DNA of 64,000 bases. It comes from Gemmatimonadota bacterium (lineage in GTDB: Bacteria; Gemmatimonadota; Gemmatimonadetes; Gemmatimonadales; Gemmatimonadaceae). Both the position numbers and the translations under genes were made by a program. Numbering within the stretch: the stretch's first letter is position 1; every line of letters begins with the position of its first letter. This document shows, in pieces, positions 47,624 to 60,998 of this stretch. Below the pieces are notes generated by a model. That model did not search any database. It was not told the DNA's origin and saw only the letters and a list, made by a program, of their open reading frames with translations. The stretch covers positions 496,001 through 560,000 of the forward strand of contig JAIUOB010000004.1 of NCBI GenBank assembly GCA_020161135.1, given 5' to 3'.

Positions 47624-48010
47624 GTGTCGAACATCCCCGCCGACCTGCGCTACACCAAGGAGCACGAGTACGTCCGCACCACCGAGGCCGACGGCGTCGT
47701 CGCGGTGGGCATCACCGACTTCGCGCAGGGTGAGCTGGGCGACATCGTGTACGTCGAGCTGCCCAAGGTGGGCAACACGTACAGCGCGCACGACGTGTTC
47801 GGCACCGTCGAGGCGGTGAAGGCCGTCTCCGAGCTGTTCATGCCGGTGAGCGGCGAGGTGGTCGAAGTGAACGGACGCCTCGACGGCGAGCCGGCGCTCA
47901 TCAACACCGATCCCTACGGCGACGGCTGGATGGTGAAGGTGCGCGTGGCCCCGGGTGGCGACGCCGATCTCATGTCGGCCGACGCGTATCGCACCCAACT
48001 GGGCGAATAG
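47624..48010 (+). CDS. gcvH: glycine cleavage system H protein
   Basis: GcvH (128 residues) carries the lipoyl arm that shuttles the aminomethyl group from GcvP to GcvT. Lipoyl lysine Lys66 is in FGTVEAVKAVSELFMPVSGE; RYTKEHEYVR and GDIVYVELPKVGNTY match the family. Start GTG 47624 has GGAG six bases upstream. It is convergent with gcvP, with a 16-base-pair hairpin between the stops. No gcvT is in the window. Confidence 0.97.
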   Translation: MSNIPADLRYTKEHEYVRTTEADGVVAVGITDFAQGELGDIVYVELPKVGNTYSAHDVFGTVEAVKAVSELFMPVSGEVVEVNGRLDGEPALINTDPYGDGWMVKVRVAPGGDADLMSADAYRTQLGE

Positions 48011-48025
48011 GGACCCACGCGACGC

Positions 48026-48061
48026 GACGGCCCCGGCACACTGCGGTGTGCCGGGGCCGTC
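48026..48061. terminator. bidirectional terminator between gcvH and gcvP
   Basis: A perfect 16-base stem (gacggccccggcacac and its complement) with a four-base loop, between convergent genes; each strand has a following GTG/TCG-rich stretch but no T run. Confidence 0.75.
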
Positions 48062-48088
48062 GTGTCGCCAGGAACCGTCACGCCGCGG

Positions 48089-50980
<2,892 letters not shown>

Positions 50981-51076
50981 GTCGATCCTCGGGAAGACGG
51001 GGCCGTACGGCGCCCCGCGGACATCGGAGTCGGAGAGAGTCGGGAGGGCGAGCCGCACCGGGCGTCGCCAGACCAG

Positions 51077-51083
51077 TAATTTA
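51077..51083. promoter_or_regulatory. overlapping divergent -10 elements for gcvP and the lipoate-ligase-like gene
   Basis: The stretch TAATTTA holds TAATTT on the plus strand (51077-51082, seven bases before the ATG at 51090, hence leaderless) and TAAATT on the minus strand (51083-51078, for gcvP). Only one polymerase could use it at a time. The -35 regions are weak. Confidence 0.45.
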
Positions 51084-51089
51084 GCATCG

Positions 51090-51968
51090 ATGCACGACCT
51101 GCCGACTTGCTGGCATGTGCGCCGCGATGCGCCGGCCGATGGTGTCACCAACATGGCCATCGACGCCGCGCTGCTGGCGACGGTGACCCCCGCGCAGGCC
51201 ACCTGGCGCTGGTACGCCTGGGACACGCCCACCGTGTCGTTCGGGCGCCATGAGCACACCCGGGGGCGATTCGACGCCGCAAGCTGCGCCCGCGCCGGGC
51301 TCGCGACGGTGCGGCGCCCGACCGGGGGCCGCGCGCTGCTGCACGCGCGCGAGGTGACGTACAGCGTCGTGCTGCCCTGGCCCGCCGACCGTCCGTGGCG
51401 TGACGCCTACGCCGCCGTGAACGCGCTGCTCCTGGCAGTGCTGGCCCGGGTGGGCGTGGCCGCCACCATCGCGCCGCCCAGTCCGGTCTCCGGCACTCGG
51501 ACCGCGCGGGGCACCGCAGCGGCGCCCGACACAGCGCCCGACACAGCGCCCGACACAGCGCCCGATACAGCGCCCGACACACTCGCGGGCCCCTGCTTCA
51601 CCGCACCCGCCGAGGGCGAGTTGGTGGTCGGCGGCCAGAAGCTCGTCGCCAGCGCCGTCTGGCGACAGGGCGGCGGCTACCTGCAGCACGGCAGCCTGCT
51701 GGTGCACGATGACCAGGCGCGCCTGATGGCCGCCGCCGCGGGGCCCCTGCCGCCCCCGCACCCCGCAGCGACGCTCGCGCAGCTCGTGCCCGCGCTCGAC
51801 TCCGTTGCGCGCGCCACCACGGCCCTCGATGCCGCGCTCCCCGACGCGCTCGCGAGCGTGATCGGCGCCACGGTGCGCGGCGACGCCATCCCCGATGCCG
51901 CCTTCGGCGCCGCCGTCGAGAGGTCCCGCATCACGATCGGCTCTGCCGAGTGGCTCTGGCGCCGATGA
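51090..51968 (+). CDS. lipoate-protein ligase/octanoyltransferase-like (LplA/LipB/BirA fold) protein
   Basis: A 292-residue protein of the biotin/lipoyl transferase fold: [41 protein letters not shown] (the lipoyl-AMP loop) and the catalytic lysine in [20 protein letters not shown] followed by QHGSLL. It attaches lipoate or octanoate, most likely to GcvH, whose gene lies 3 kb to the left; gcvP is divergent from it. A five-fold in-frame repeat of Ala-Pro-Asp-Thr lies between the two motifs. The ATG at 51090 is seven bases after a -10 hexamer. Whether it uses free lipoate or octanoyl-ACP is undetermined. Confidence 0.85.
   Translation: MHDLPTCWHVRRDAPADGVTNMAIDAALLATVTPAQATWRWYAWDTPTVSFGRHEHTRGRFDAASCARAGLATVRRPTGGRALLHAREVTYSVVLPWPADRPWRDAYAAVNALLLAVLARVGVAATIAPPSPVSGTRTARGTAAAPDTAPDTAPDTAPDTAPDTLAGPCFTAPAEGELVVGGQKLVASAVWRQGGGYLQHGSLLVHDDQARLMAAAAGPLPPPHPAATLAQLVPALDSVARATTALDAALPDALASVIGATVRGDAIPDAAFGAAVERSRITIGSAEWLWRR
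51522..51581 (+). repeat. 12-bp tandem repeat inside the lipoate-ligase-like gene
   Basis: Five copies of gcgcccgacaca (the fourth with one base change). They are in frame and encode a repeat of Ala-Pro-Asp-Thr between the two conserved motifs. The number of copies may vary among strains. Confidence 0.9.
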
Positions 51969-52018
51969 GAGCGCGCGGGCATCGTACTCGCGCGACTGTC
52001 CCCTCCAATCCTGCGCCC

Positions 52019-53677
52019 ATGTCCCGACGCGTCTGTCTGCTGGCCCTGGCCACGACCCTCGCCGCCTGTTCCTCGGGGGAGCGCGCTGCACCCGCCGGCG
52101 ACGACGGCGGCACGCTCATCGTCGCGGTGGCCGGCGAACCCTCGACGCTTTTTCCTCCGCGCGTCGAGGGCACCATCGATGCCGCCGTCGTCGGCACGAT
52201 GTTCGAGCGACTCGCCGACATCGGGCCCGCCCTCGAGACCATCGGCGACGAAGGGTTCACCCCGGTGCTCGCGCGTAGCTGGCGCTGGGCGCCCGACTCG
52301 CTGTCGATCGCATTCACGCTCGACTCCACGGCACGCTGGCACGATGGCGCCCCGCTGCGCGCCGAAGACGTACGCTTCACCTGGCGCGTGTACGCGGACG
52401 ACTCCGTCGCGGCGAATGAGCGCGACCTGATCGGCAACATCGATTCGGTGTCGGTGCCCGACGCACGCACCGCGGTCGTGTGGTTCAAGCGACGCACACC
52501 GCAGCAGTTCTACGATGCGACGTACCACATGAAGATCCTGCCGTCGCATCGGCTGGACTCCATCCCGTTCGCGCGCCTCGCCACGTCGGCCGCGGCGCGT
52601 GCCCCCGTGGGCACGGGCCGGTTCCGCTTCGCGCGCTGGGACGCCGGCCAGCGCATCGAGGTCGTCGCCGACACCACCCACCCCCGCGGCCGCCCGCATC
52701 TCGATCGCGTCGTGTGGAGCATCATGGCCGATCAGGGAGCGGCCACCGTCAAGCTGTTCGCGGGAGAGGCAGACCTCCTCGAGAACTTCCGCCGTGACAA
52801 TCTCGAGCAGCTCGCCCGCACGCCGTCGCTGCGCGTCGTCACCAACCCGTCGCTCACGTACTACTTCCTCGGCTTCCACCTGCGCGAGGGAGGCGCCGGC
52901 AGCGCGCCGCATCCGATCTTCGGTGACCTGCGCGTGCGACGTGCGCTCTCCATGGCGGTCGACCGCGCGACGCTGGTGCGCAACGTCTTCGACTCGCTCG
53001 CGGTGGTGGGGCTCGGCCCCGCGCCACGGGCGCTGATCCCCGACACCACCGTCCTGCGCGCGCCGCCGTTCGACGTGGCGCAGGCGCGTGCCCTGCTCGA
53101 CTCCGCCGGCTGGGTGGATGCCAACGGCGACGGGGTGCGCGAGCGTGGCGGCCGCCCCCTCGCCTTCGAACTCCTCGCGCCGTCCAGCAGCGCCGCACGC
53201 ACGGCGTACGCGACGCTCCTGCAGGCCCAGTTCGCCGTCGTGGGCGCCAAGGTCTCCGTGGCGGTCCTCGACCCCGCGGTGTTCACGGAGCGCACCGACA
53301 AGGGACGCTTCGACGCCTATCTGGGCGGCTGGCAGCCGAGCCCGGGGCTCATCGGCATGCGGCAGACATGGATGTCGCGCGGCGCGGACAACGTCGTCGG
53401 GTACGCCAACCCGCGCTTCGACGCACTCGCCGACTCGGCGCTCACCGGCCTCGATCGCGCGCGCAGCCGCCGGCTCTGGGGCGACGCCTTCGCCGCCATC
53501 GTCGACGACGCGCCCGCCATCTGGCTCTATGAAGCGCGTATGCCCATCGGGCTCCACACGCGCCTGGTGTTGCCGCCGCTGCGCGCCGACGGCTGGTACA
53601 CGAACCTCGCCGAGTGGCGCGTCGACCCGGCACGACGCCTCGATCGCGATCGCATCGGTCTCGGGGGCGCGCGCTGA
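52019..53677 (+). CDS. dipeptide/oligopeptide ABC transporter substrate-binding lipoprotein (family 5)
   Basis: A 552-residue extracytoplasmic solute-binding protein of family 5 (DppA/OppA type). A lipobox LAAC (LALATTLAACSSG) anchors it to the membrane. Seen: GGTLIVAVAGEPSTLFPPRV, RSWRWAPDSLSIAFTLDSTA, WHDGAPLRAEDVRFTWRVYA, GLGPAPRALIPD and RRALSMAVDRATLVRNVF. It opens an operon of six tightly overlapping genes (two permeases, two ATPases, a POT transporter). Start ATG 52019. Confidence 0.92.
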   Translation: MSRRVCLLALATTLAACSSGERAAPAGDDGGTLIVAVAGEPSTLFPPRVEGTIDAAVVGTMFERLADIGPALETIGDEGFTPVLARSWRWAPDSLSIAFTLDSTARWHDGAPLRAEDVRFTWRVYADDSVAANERDLIGNIDSVSVPDARTAVVWFKRRTPQQFYDATYHMKILPSHRLDSIPFARLATSAAARAPVGTGRFRFARWDAGQRIEVVADTTHPRGRPHLDRVVWSIMADQGAATVKLFAGEADLLENFRRDNLEQLARTPSLRVVTNPSLTYYFLGFHLREGGAGSAPHPIFGDLRVRRALSMAVDRATLVRNVFDSLAVVGLGPAPRALIPDTTVLRAPPFDVAQARALLDSAGWVDANGDGVRERGGRPLAFELLAPSSSAARTAYATLLQAQFAVVGAKVSVAVLDPAVFTERTDKGRFDAYLGGWQPSPGLIGMRQTWMSRGADNVVGYANPRFDALADSALTGLDRARSRRLWGDAFAAIVDDAPAIWLYEARMPIGLHTRLVLPPLRADGWYTNLAEWRVDPARRLDRDRIGLGGAR

Positions 53678-54687
53678 GTCGCGTCGCACCGCGCGTCGTC
53701 GCGCGCCTCGCGCAGGTGGGGATCGTCGCCTGGGCGGCGGCGACCCTCGCCTTCGCCACGTTGCACCTCGCACCCGGTGATGCCGCGACGGCGATGGGCG
53801 ACGATGTGCCGGCGCAGGTGCGCGCGCAGGTGCGGGCCAAGTTCTCGCTCGACCAGCCGCTGCCGGTGCAGTACGCGCGCTGGTTGGGCGCTGCGGTGAC
53901 GGGCGACTTCGGCTGGTCGCCCCTCCGATCACGCCCCGTCAGCGACGAAGTGCGCACAGCGTTGGGCAACACGCTGCGGCTCGTGCTCCCGGCGTTCGCC
54001 CTCGCGATGCTCGGCGGCGTGTTTGTCGGACGGTGGCAGGCGGTGCATGCCGAGCACCGCCGCGATCGCGCCACCAGCACGCTGCTGCTGGTGCTGTATT
54101 CCGTGCCGGAGTTCTGGCTCGGACTCACGCTGGTGCTGCTCTTCGCCCGGCAGTGGCCGCTCTTCCCGACCGGCGGCATGGAGAGCGACGTGGCGGCGTA
54201 CATGACGTCGCTCTCCCGGGCAAAAGACCGCCTGTGGCACCTCGTCCTGCCCGTGGTCACGCTCACACTGGTGGGGGTCGCCACCGTGGCGCGGTATCAG
54301 CGGGCGAGTCTGGTGCAGGTGCTCGCGCAGCCCTTCGTGCGAGCCGCCGCCGCGGCGGGACTGCCGCAGCATCGCATCCTCCATGGCGCGTGGCGCGCCT
54401 CGCTGCCCCCGGTCGTCACGCTCGGCGGCGTCCTGCTGCCCGCGTACGCGGCCGGCGTGGTGTTCGTCGAGGGCGTCTTCTCGTGGCCCGGCATGGGGCG
54501 CCTGCTCGTCGAGGCGGTCGCGCGCCGTGACCTCTGGCTGGTCAGCGGCATCGTCGTCGTGGGCGCCACCATCACCGCGCTCGCTGCGGCCGCGGCCGAC
54601 CTGCTCCGCGGTGTGGTCGATCCGCGCCTCACCGAGGTGGACGCCGACCGTCGCGACGCGCCGACGGGGCCGGGCGTGCCGGCGTGA
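53674..54687 (+). CDS. peptide ABC transporter permease, DppB/OppB-like
   Basis: A membrane protein with about six helices of the DppB type: LHLAPGDAATAMGDDVPA, ARYQRASLVQVLAQPFVRA and the EAA loop region AAAAGLPQHRILHGAWRASL. The start is not clear. A CTG at 53674 that overlaps the preceding stop (CTGA) gives the expected N-terminus SRVAPRVVARLAQVGIVAW with the family's usual length; an ATG is absent there. A GTG at 53614 would overlap the substrate-binding protein by 64 bases, and a GTG at 53716 would cut into the first helix. I favour CTG. Confidence 0.82.
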   Translation: MSRVAPRVVARLAQVGIVAWAAATLAFATLHLAPGDAATAMGDDVPAQVRAQVRAKFSLDQPLPVQYARWLGAAVTGDFGWSPLRSRPVSDEVRTALGNTLRLVLPAFALAMLGGVFVGRWQAVHAEHRRDRATSTLLLVLYSVPEFWLGLTLVLLFARQWPLFPTGGMESDVAAYMTSLSRAKDRLWHLVLPVVTLTLVGVATVARYQRASLVQVLAQPFVRAAAAAGLPQHRILHGAWRASLPPVVTLGGVLLPAYAAGVVFVEGVFSWPGMGRLLVEAVARRDLWLVSGIVVVGATITALAAAAADLLRGVVDPRLTEVDADRRDAPTGPGVPA

Positions 54688-55495
54688 GTGCCTCGACGCG
54701 TGCGCTGCTGCCGTTGGCGCTGTTGGCACTGCTGGCCACCGCCGCGCCGCTGCTCGCCCCCTTCGACCCGGCCCAGCAGTTCGACCTGCTCACCCTGCGC
54801 AGCCAGCCGCCGTCGTGGGCGCACCCCTTCGGTACCGACCCGTACGCGCGCGACGTGCTGAGTCGCGTGCTGTTCGGCGCGCGCGTGTCGCTCTTCGTGT
54901 CGTGCTCGGCCGTGCTCCTCGGCCTGCTGGCCGGCGTCGGCTACGGCGCGCTCACGGTGCTCGCGCCGCACGCGCTGCGCCCGTGGCTGCGCCGCTTCCT
55001 CGACGTGCTGCTCGCGCTCCCGCGCATCCTGCTGCTGCTCGCCGTCGCCGCCCTCGTGGAATCGCGGTCGCTGCTGGTGCTCGTCGCGCTGGTCGGGCTC
55101 ACCGGGTGGTTCGCCACCGCGCGACAGGTGGCCGACGAACTCGAGGCGCTGCAGCAGCGCGAGTTTGCCCTCGCCGCGCGCGCCGCCGGCGTCCGTCCGT
55201 GGCGCCTGCTGCGCCGCCACCTGCTCCCACACCTCCGCCCCCTGCTGGTGGTCAACGGCACCTTCGCCGTGGCCAACACCATCGGCCTCGAGGCCGGACT
55301 CAGCTTCCTCGGGCTCGGCGTGCAGCCGCCCGATGCCAGTTGGGGAACGATCCTGCGCGATGGCGCCGGGACCATCGGCGGTGATTGGTGGCTCGTCGTC
55401 TTCCCCGGAATCGCCACCGTGCTGGCGGTGCTGGCCTGCAACCGGGCCGGCGATGTCTTGCGCGACCGCTTTGCACCGGCGCACGTTGCGGGGCC

Positions 55496-55499
<4 letters not shown>
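54684..55499 (+). CDS. peptide ABC transporter permease, DppC/OppC-like
   Basis: A 271-residue permease with the signature [19 protein letters not shown] of DppC, the EAA loop [20 protein letters not shown] and [20 protein letters not shown]. It starts with GTG at 54684, overlapping the previous stop (GTGA), and is overlapped by the first ATPase gene in the same way. Confidence 0.93.
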
Positions 55500-56532
<1,033 letters not shown>

Positions 56533-56536
<4 letters not shown>

Positions 56537-57561
56537 CAGTGCCGTCGTCCATCACGCCGTCCACGGCGCTGCTGCGCGTGCGGGGCCTCACCAAGCACTT
56601 CCCCGTGCGCAGCGGATGGCTGCAGCGCGTCACCGGCGCCGTGCGCGCGGTCGACGACGTGTCGTTCGACATCGCGCGTGGCGAGACACTCGCCCTCGTC
56701 GGCGAGTCGGGGTGCGGCAAGACGACCACCGGACGCACGCTGCTGCGGCTGGTCGAGCCCACGCGCGGCACCGTGCACTACGACGGCACCGACGTCACCG
56801 CGCTCAGCGGCGAGGCGCTCCGGCGCATGCGGCGGCACCTGCAGATCGTCTTCCAGGACCCCTTCGGCTCGCTCAATCCCCGGCTCACGGTGGGCGAGGC
56901 CATCCGCGAGGGGCTGATCGTGCACCAGCTGGCCGAGGGCGCGGCCGCCGACCGGCGCGTGACGCAACTCCTCGACGAGGTCGGGCTGCGCGCCGAGCAC
57001 GCGACGCGCTATCCGCATGAGTTCTCCGGAGGCCAGCGTCAGCGCATCGGCATCGCACGCGCCCTCGCCGTCGAACCCGGCTTCATCGTCTGCGACGAAC
57101 CGGTCTCCGCGCTCGACGTGAGCGTGCAGGCGCAGGTCGTCAACCTGCTGCAGGACCTGCAGCGCGATCGCGGCCTGTCATACCTGTTCATCGCGCACGA
57201 TCTCGCCGTCGTCGCGCACATGGCCGATCGCGTCGCCGTCATGTACCTCGGGCGCATCGTCGAACTGGCGCCCCGCCGCGCGCTGTTCGCCACGCCGCTC
57301 ATGCCGTACACGCAGGCGCTGCTCTCCGCCGTCCCGGTGCCCGAGCCGGGCGGCGCGCGCCGACGCATCATTCTCGCGGGTGATCCGCCGTCGCCGGCCA
57401 ATCCGCCGAGCGGGTGCGTGTTTCATCCGCGCTGTCAGCACCCGGCGCGCGACAGTCAGTGTTCCAGCATGGTGCCCGTGCTCGAGGAAAAGGCGCCCGG
57501 GCACATCGTCGCCTGCCACAAGGTCGCTCCCCGCCTCCCCACCTCACCCACCCCGCCGTGA
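56533..57561 (+). CDS. peptide ABC transporter ATP-binding protein, DppF/OppF-like
   Basis: A 342-residue ATPase from ATG 56533 (ATGA overlap). Walker [21 protein letters not shown], the DppF-typical [20 protein letters not shown], signature [16 protein letters not shown], Walker [21 protein letters not shown] and the C-terminal [17 protein letters not shown] are visible. It pairs with the DppD-like ATPase to energise the importer. Confidence 0.95.
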
Positions 57562-59084
57562 CCACCCCCACCGCGCCAACCACCGACCGATCGTTCTTCG
57601 GGCATCCGAAGGGGCTCGGGCTGCTGTTCACGACCGAGATGTGGGAGCGATTCTCCTACTACGGCCTGCGCCCGCTGCTCATCCTGTTCATGGCGGCCGC
57701 ACTCGCCGACGGCGGCTTCGGCTTCGAGCGTCCGCAGGCCTCGGCCATCGTCGGCATCTATGCGGCGAGTGTCTATCTCGCCTCGCTCCCCGGCGGCTGG
57801 ATCGCCGACCGCTGGCTCGGTCTGCGACGTGCGATCCTCACCGGTGCGGTGCTCATCACCAGCGGACACCTCGCCATCGGCCTCTCGGGATTCGTGGCCG
57901 GCAAGCCGTTCTTCTTCCTCGGCCTCATCCTCATCGTCCTCGGCACGGGGCTCCTCAAGCCGAACATCTCGGCCATCGTCGGTGACCTGTACCCGGAAGG
58001 CGGTGCGCGGCGCGATGCCGGCTTTGCGGTCTTCTACATGGGCATCAACACGGGCGGCTTCCTCGGCCAGCTCGTCACCGGCTGGCTCGGCGAGCGGGTG
58101 AGCTGGCACTGGGGCTTCGGCGCGGCGGGCGTCGGCATGGCGCTGGGCCTCCTCACTTTCTGGCTGGGCGCCCCGAAGTTCCTCGGCACCATCGGCAGCG
58201 ACATCGTGCGTCACCCCGACGCGGCCGTGCAGGCCAAGCGCGAGTCGACCGTGCGCAACGGCACCTTCATCGGCCTCGGTGTGCTGGCGCTGGTGTTCGC
58301 CCTGGCGGCCACCGGCATGGTGACGCTCGATCCGCAGGCCATCGGCAGTGCCATGACGTTCGTGCTGGTGGGCATCGCGGTGGCGTATTTCGCCTGGCTC
58401 TTTGCGGCCGGTGGGCTCACGGGTGATGAGAAGAAGCGCACGGCGGTCATCTTCGTGCTCTTCCTCTTCGCCGCGATCTTCTGGGCCGCGTTCGAGCAGG
58501 CGCCCACCTCGCTGCAGCTGTTCGCCAACGACTTCACCGACCGGCAGGTGCTGGGCATGCAGGTGCCTGCCACCTGGTTCCAGTCCGTCAACACCTTCTT
58601 CGTCGTCCTGCTCTCCCCGCTGTTCGCTGCGATGTGGCTGGGCATGGCGAAGCGCAACATCCAAATCTCGAGTCCGGCCAAGTTCGCGTTCGGGCTTTTC
58701 CTCGCCGGCCTCGGCTTCCTCATCATGCTGTTCGCAGCCCGGGAAGTCGTCGCGAGCGGCGGCAAGGTGCTCGTCTCGCCGTGGTGGCTCATCATGAGCT
58801 ACCTGCTGCAGACGATGGGCGAGCTGTTCCTCAGCCCCGTCGGCCTGTCGTCCATGACGCAACTCGCGCCGCGGCGCTACGTCGGCCAGATGATGGGCAT
58901 CTGGTTCCTCGCCACGTCCGTCGGCAACCTGGTCGCAGGGCTCGTCGGTGGTCACGTGGATCCCACCAAGCTCGATCAGACGCCCACGGTGTTCCTCGGC
59001 ACGGCCGTCGCGCTCTTCATCGCCACCGCCATCCTCGCGGCGATGGTGATTCCCATCCGCCGCATGATGGCGAACGTGCGCTGA
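57558..59084 (+). CDS. POT-family proton-dependent oligopeptide symporter
   Basis: A 508-residue major-facilitator protein with about 14 helices. Seen: the ExxERFxYYG motif in [37 protein letters not shown], and [20 protein letters not shown], all typical for POT/PTR2 transporters that take up di- and tripeptides with protons. The start is GTG 57558, overlapping the ATPase stop (GTGA). It is the last gene of an operon with a complete dipeptide ABC importer. Confidence 0.94.
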   Translation: MTTPTAPTTDRSFFGHPKGLGLLFTTEMWERFSYYGLRPLLILFMAAALADGGFGFERPQASAIVGIYAASVYLASLPGGWIADRWLGLRRAILTGAVLITSGHLAIGLSGFVAGKPFFFLGLILIVLGTGLLKPNISAIVGDLYPEGGARRDAGFAVFYMGINTGGFLGQLVTGWLGERVSWHWGFGAAGVGMALGLLTFWLGAPKFLGTIGSDIVRHPDAAVQAKRESTVRNGTFIGLGVLALVFALAATGMVTLDPQAIGSAMTFVLVGIAVAYFAWLFAAGGLTGDEKKRTAVIFVLFLFAAIFWAAFEQAPTSLQLFANDFTDRQVLGMQVPATWFQSVNTFFVVLLSPLFAAMWLGMAKRNIQISSPAKFAFGLFLAGLGFLIMLFAAREVVASGGKVLVSPWWLIMSYLLQTMGELFLSPVGLSSMTQLAPRRYVGQMMGIWFLATSVGNLVAGLVGGHVDPTKLDQTPTVFLGTAVALFIATAILAAMVIPIRRMMANVR

Positions 59085-59097
59085 CCCCAGGCACCTC

Positions 59098-59139
59098 GGC
59101 GTGACGCTTCGTGTGATGCTTCGCGAGACGCGTCACGCC
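59098..59139. terminator. hairpin between the POT gene and the barrel protein gene
   Basis: Inverted repeat GGCGTGACGC (59098-59107) and GCGTCACGCC (59130-59139), loop of 22 bases, between convergent genes. GC-rich, without a T run. Confidence 0.55.
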
Positions 59140-59154
59140 GCAGCGACGGGGCCG

Positions 59155-60987
59155 CTACGGCCAGGAGAAGAGGCTCGTGGGTGCGGTCCGTTCGCGCGAG
59201 ACGGCGACATCGCGCGGCTCGGTCCAGAAGACGCGGCTGCGGTCGGCGCTCGAGATGCGCACCTGAAAACGGCGCGCGGGGTCGCCGCCCAACGGCGTGG
59301 CGACATCGACACGCCAGAGGCGCCGTGACCTCGGCGGCACCGCCGCGAGCAGCGACACGCCCACTGCGCCGCGCCACGGCGTGTCCATCGAGAACGGCAC
59401 GCTCGGGTCGCTCCACAACCGGCCGCCCTCCACGAAGGCGGCGAGACCCGCGTCACCGACGTTGAAGCGCGTGGGCACCACCAACCGCTGCTCGGCGCGC
59501 AGCACGAGCCGGCTCGCGCCCGGTGTGAAGGCATCCTTGTGCGCGAGCAGCCCCCCCTGTCGGTCGGCCAGCGTGAGTTGCGCCGGCACCTGCATGTGCC
59601 GCCCACCCGACCACTCGGCCTGCAGCACCGTCGTCTGGCGCACCGCCGGGTGGAAGTAGTACGCCGCCCGACCGCTGCTCACGACGTTCGTCCAGGCGCG
59701 CGTGTCGCGATCGTAACGTCCCTCGACGATCCCCTGCGCGCCCACGAACCACTGCTCGCCCCCGACGCCCAGGTACACGTTCGACGCCAGGAACCGATCG
59801 CGATCGGTGGCACCCGCCACTTGCAGCGACTGACCGCCCACGAGTCCCACCTGCATGCCCACGCGCATGTCCTGCGCACCGGTCAGGGCGTCGAATCCCT
59901 GCACCCGCACGAACCGGATCGCACGCAACCCCACCAGCAGGTTGGCCCGCACGACGTTCTGGCGGCGATACGCGGGCGTCGGCCCCAGCAACGTGTCCGG
60001 TACGGTGCCGCGATCGGTGTAGCGCAGCAAAGTCGCGTTGGTGTTCTCCGCTTCGCGGCTGAGGCTCGCACCGACCAGCTTGAGGCGTCCGATGCTGCCG
60101 ATGCGCGTCACCGCGCCCAACTGCGCGTGCTCGCGCGTGGTGAGCAAGGCCGCCGGCGCGCGCCGGTCGCGGTCGAGCCACGACTGCTCTCGCGCCGTCC
60201 CCGCACTCGTGATCCACGCGAAGCGCTGGAAGTCGGTGTAGTACGGCCGCACGACCTGCACGTCGACGCGATGCCCCACCTCGAACCGGTGCGCACTGAG
60301 TCGCAGCTCCTGGCGCGCGAGGCCGAACTGATAGTTGGTGTAGTCGAGGCCGAACCGGTCTCGGTACGCCAGCCCATCGCGCCACGTCACCGATGTGTGC
60401 AGCGCGCGCCCACCCACGTTGCCATCGCCCACCTCGATCGCACGCAGCATCGGACTCGTCGCCTGCATCGACGGCGCGAGGATGAGGCTCATGTCGTCGC
60501 GCGTCTCCACCTCGAGCCGCACGCCGCCCTTCCCATCGTCGTACGCATGGATGCGGGCATCGACGAGGTACGGCTGCGCACGCAGGATGCGTTCCGACTC
60601 GGCGCGCTCGATCTGGTTGCACGGCTGCCCTTCCTTGACCAGCAGGAAGCGCGAAATCACGTCGTCCCGCGTCGTCGTGTGCAGCAGCCCCAGCACGGCG
60701 CGCACCGGCGCGAACTGCGCGGGCACACGGTCGGCAAAGGGCTCGCGCGCCAGCACGACGATCTCCGAGATCGTCTGCCCGGCACACCCCGTCACCGGCA
60801 GGCGGCCACGACTCGACACCGGCGGCTGCTTGCGCGGCGTGGCGGTCCCGTCACCCTGCGCCTCGGCACGCCCGATCGCGAGCGCACTCGCTGGGCACAC
60901 ACACAGGCAGGCGCGCCAGCACGCGCGCCAACTGGCGCGGCGCAGGCGGTCCGCCGCCGCAGCGCGTGACCCTCGAGAGCACGACAC
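59155..60987 (-). CDS. outer-membrane beta-barrel protein, BamA/TamA-like
   Basis: A 610-residue protein from GTG 60987 with a signal sequence (ACLCVCPASALAIGRAEAQGD). After it come about 100 residues with POTRA-like features (VLAREPFADRVPAQFAPVRA, RFLLVKEGQPCNQIERAESE, RILRAQPYLVDARIHAYDDG), then a long stretch of alternating amphipathic beta-strands. The tail has RVFWTEPRDVAVSRERTAPT. The POTRA-type pattern (WxxExxLRxxPY) is that of Omp85/BamA-related proteins, but only one POTRA-like unit is clear. It starts eleven bases after a coiled-coil gene. Confidence 0.75.
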   Translation of the reverse strand: MSCSRGSRAAAADRLRRASWRACWRACLCVCPASALAIGRAEAQGDGTATPRKQPPVSSRGRLPVTGCAGQTISEIVVLAREPFADRVPAQFAPVRAVLGLLHTTTRDDVISRFLLVKEGQPCNQIERAESERILRAQPYLVDARIHAYDDGKGGVRLEVETRDDMSLILAPSMQATSPMLRAIEVGDGNVGGRALHTSVTWRDGLAYRDRFGLDYTNYQFGLARQELRLSAHRFEVGHRVDVQVVRPYYTDFQRFAWITSAGTAREQSWLDRDRRAPAALLTTREHAQLGAVTRIGSIGRLKLVGASLSREAENTNATLLRYTDRGTVPDTLLGPTPAYRRQNVVRANLLVGLRAIRFVRVQGFDALTGAQDMRVGMQVGLVGGQSLQVAGATDRDRFLASNVYLGVGGEQWFVGAQGIVEGRYDRDTRAWTNVVSSGRAAYYFHPAVRQTTVLQAEWSGGRHMQVPAQLTLADRQGGLLAHKDAFTPGASRLVLRAEQRLVVPTRFNVGDAGLAAFVEGGRLWSDPSVPFSMDTPWRGAVGVSLLAAVPPRSRRLWRVDVATPLGGDPARRFQVRISSADRSRVFWTEPRDVAVSRERTAPTSLFSWP

Positions 60988-60998
60988 GGGGTGCGGCG

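Noticed and set aside
50981..51077. Glycine riboswitch in the gcvP leader
   Set aside because: The roughly 90-base leader is too short and lacks the conserved glycine-aptamer sequence.
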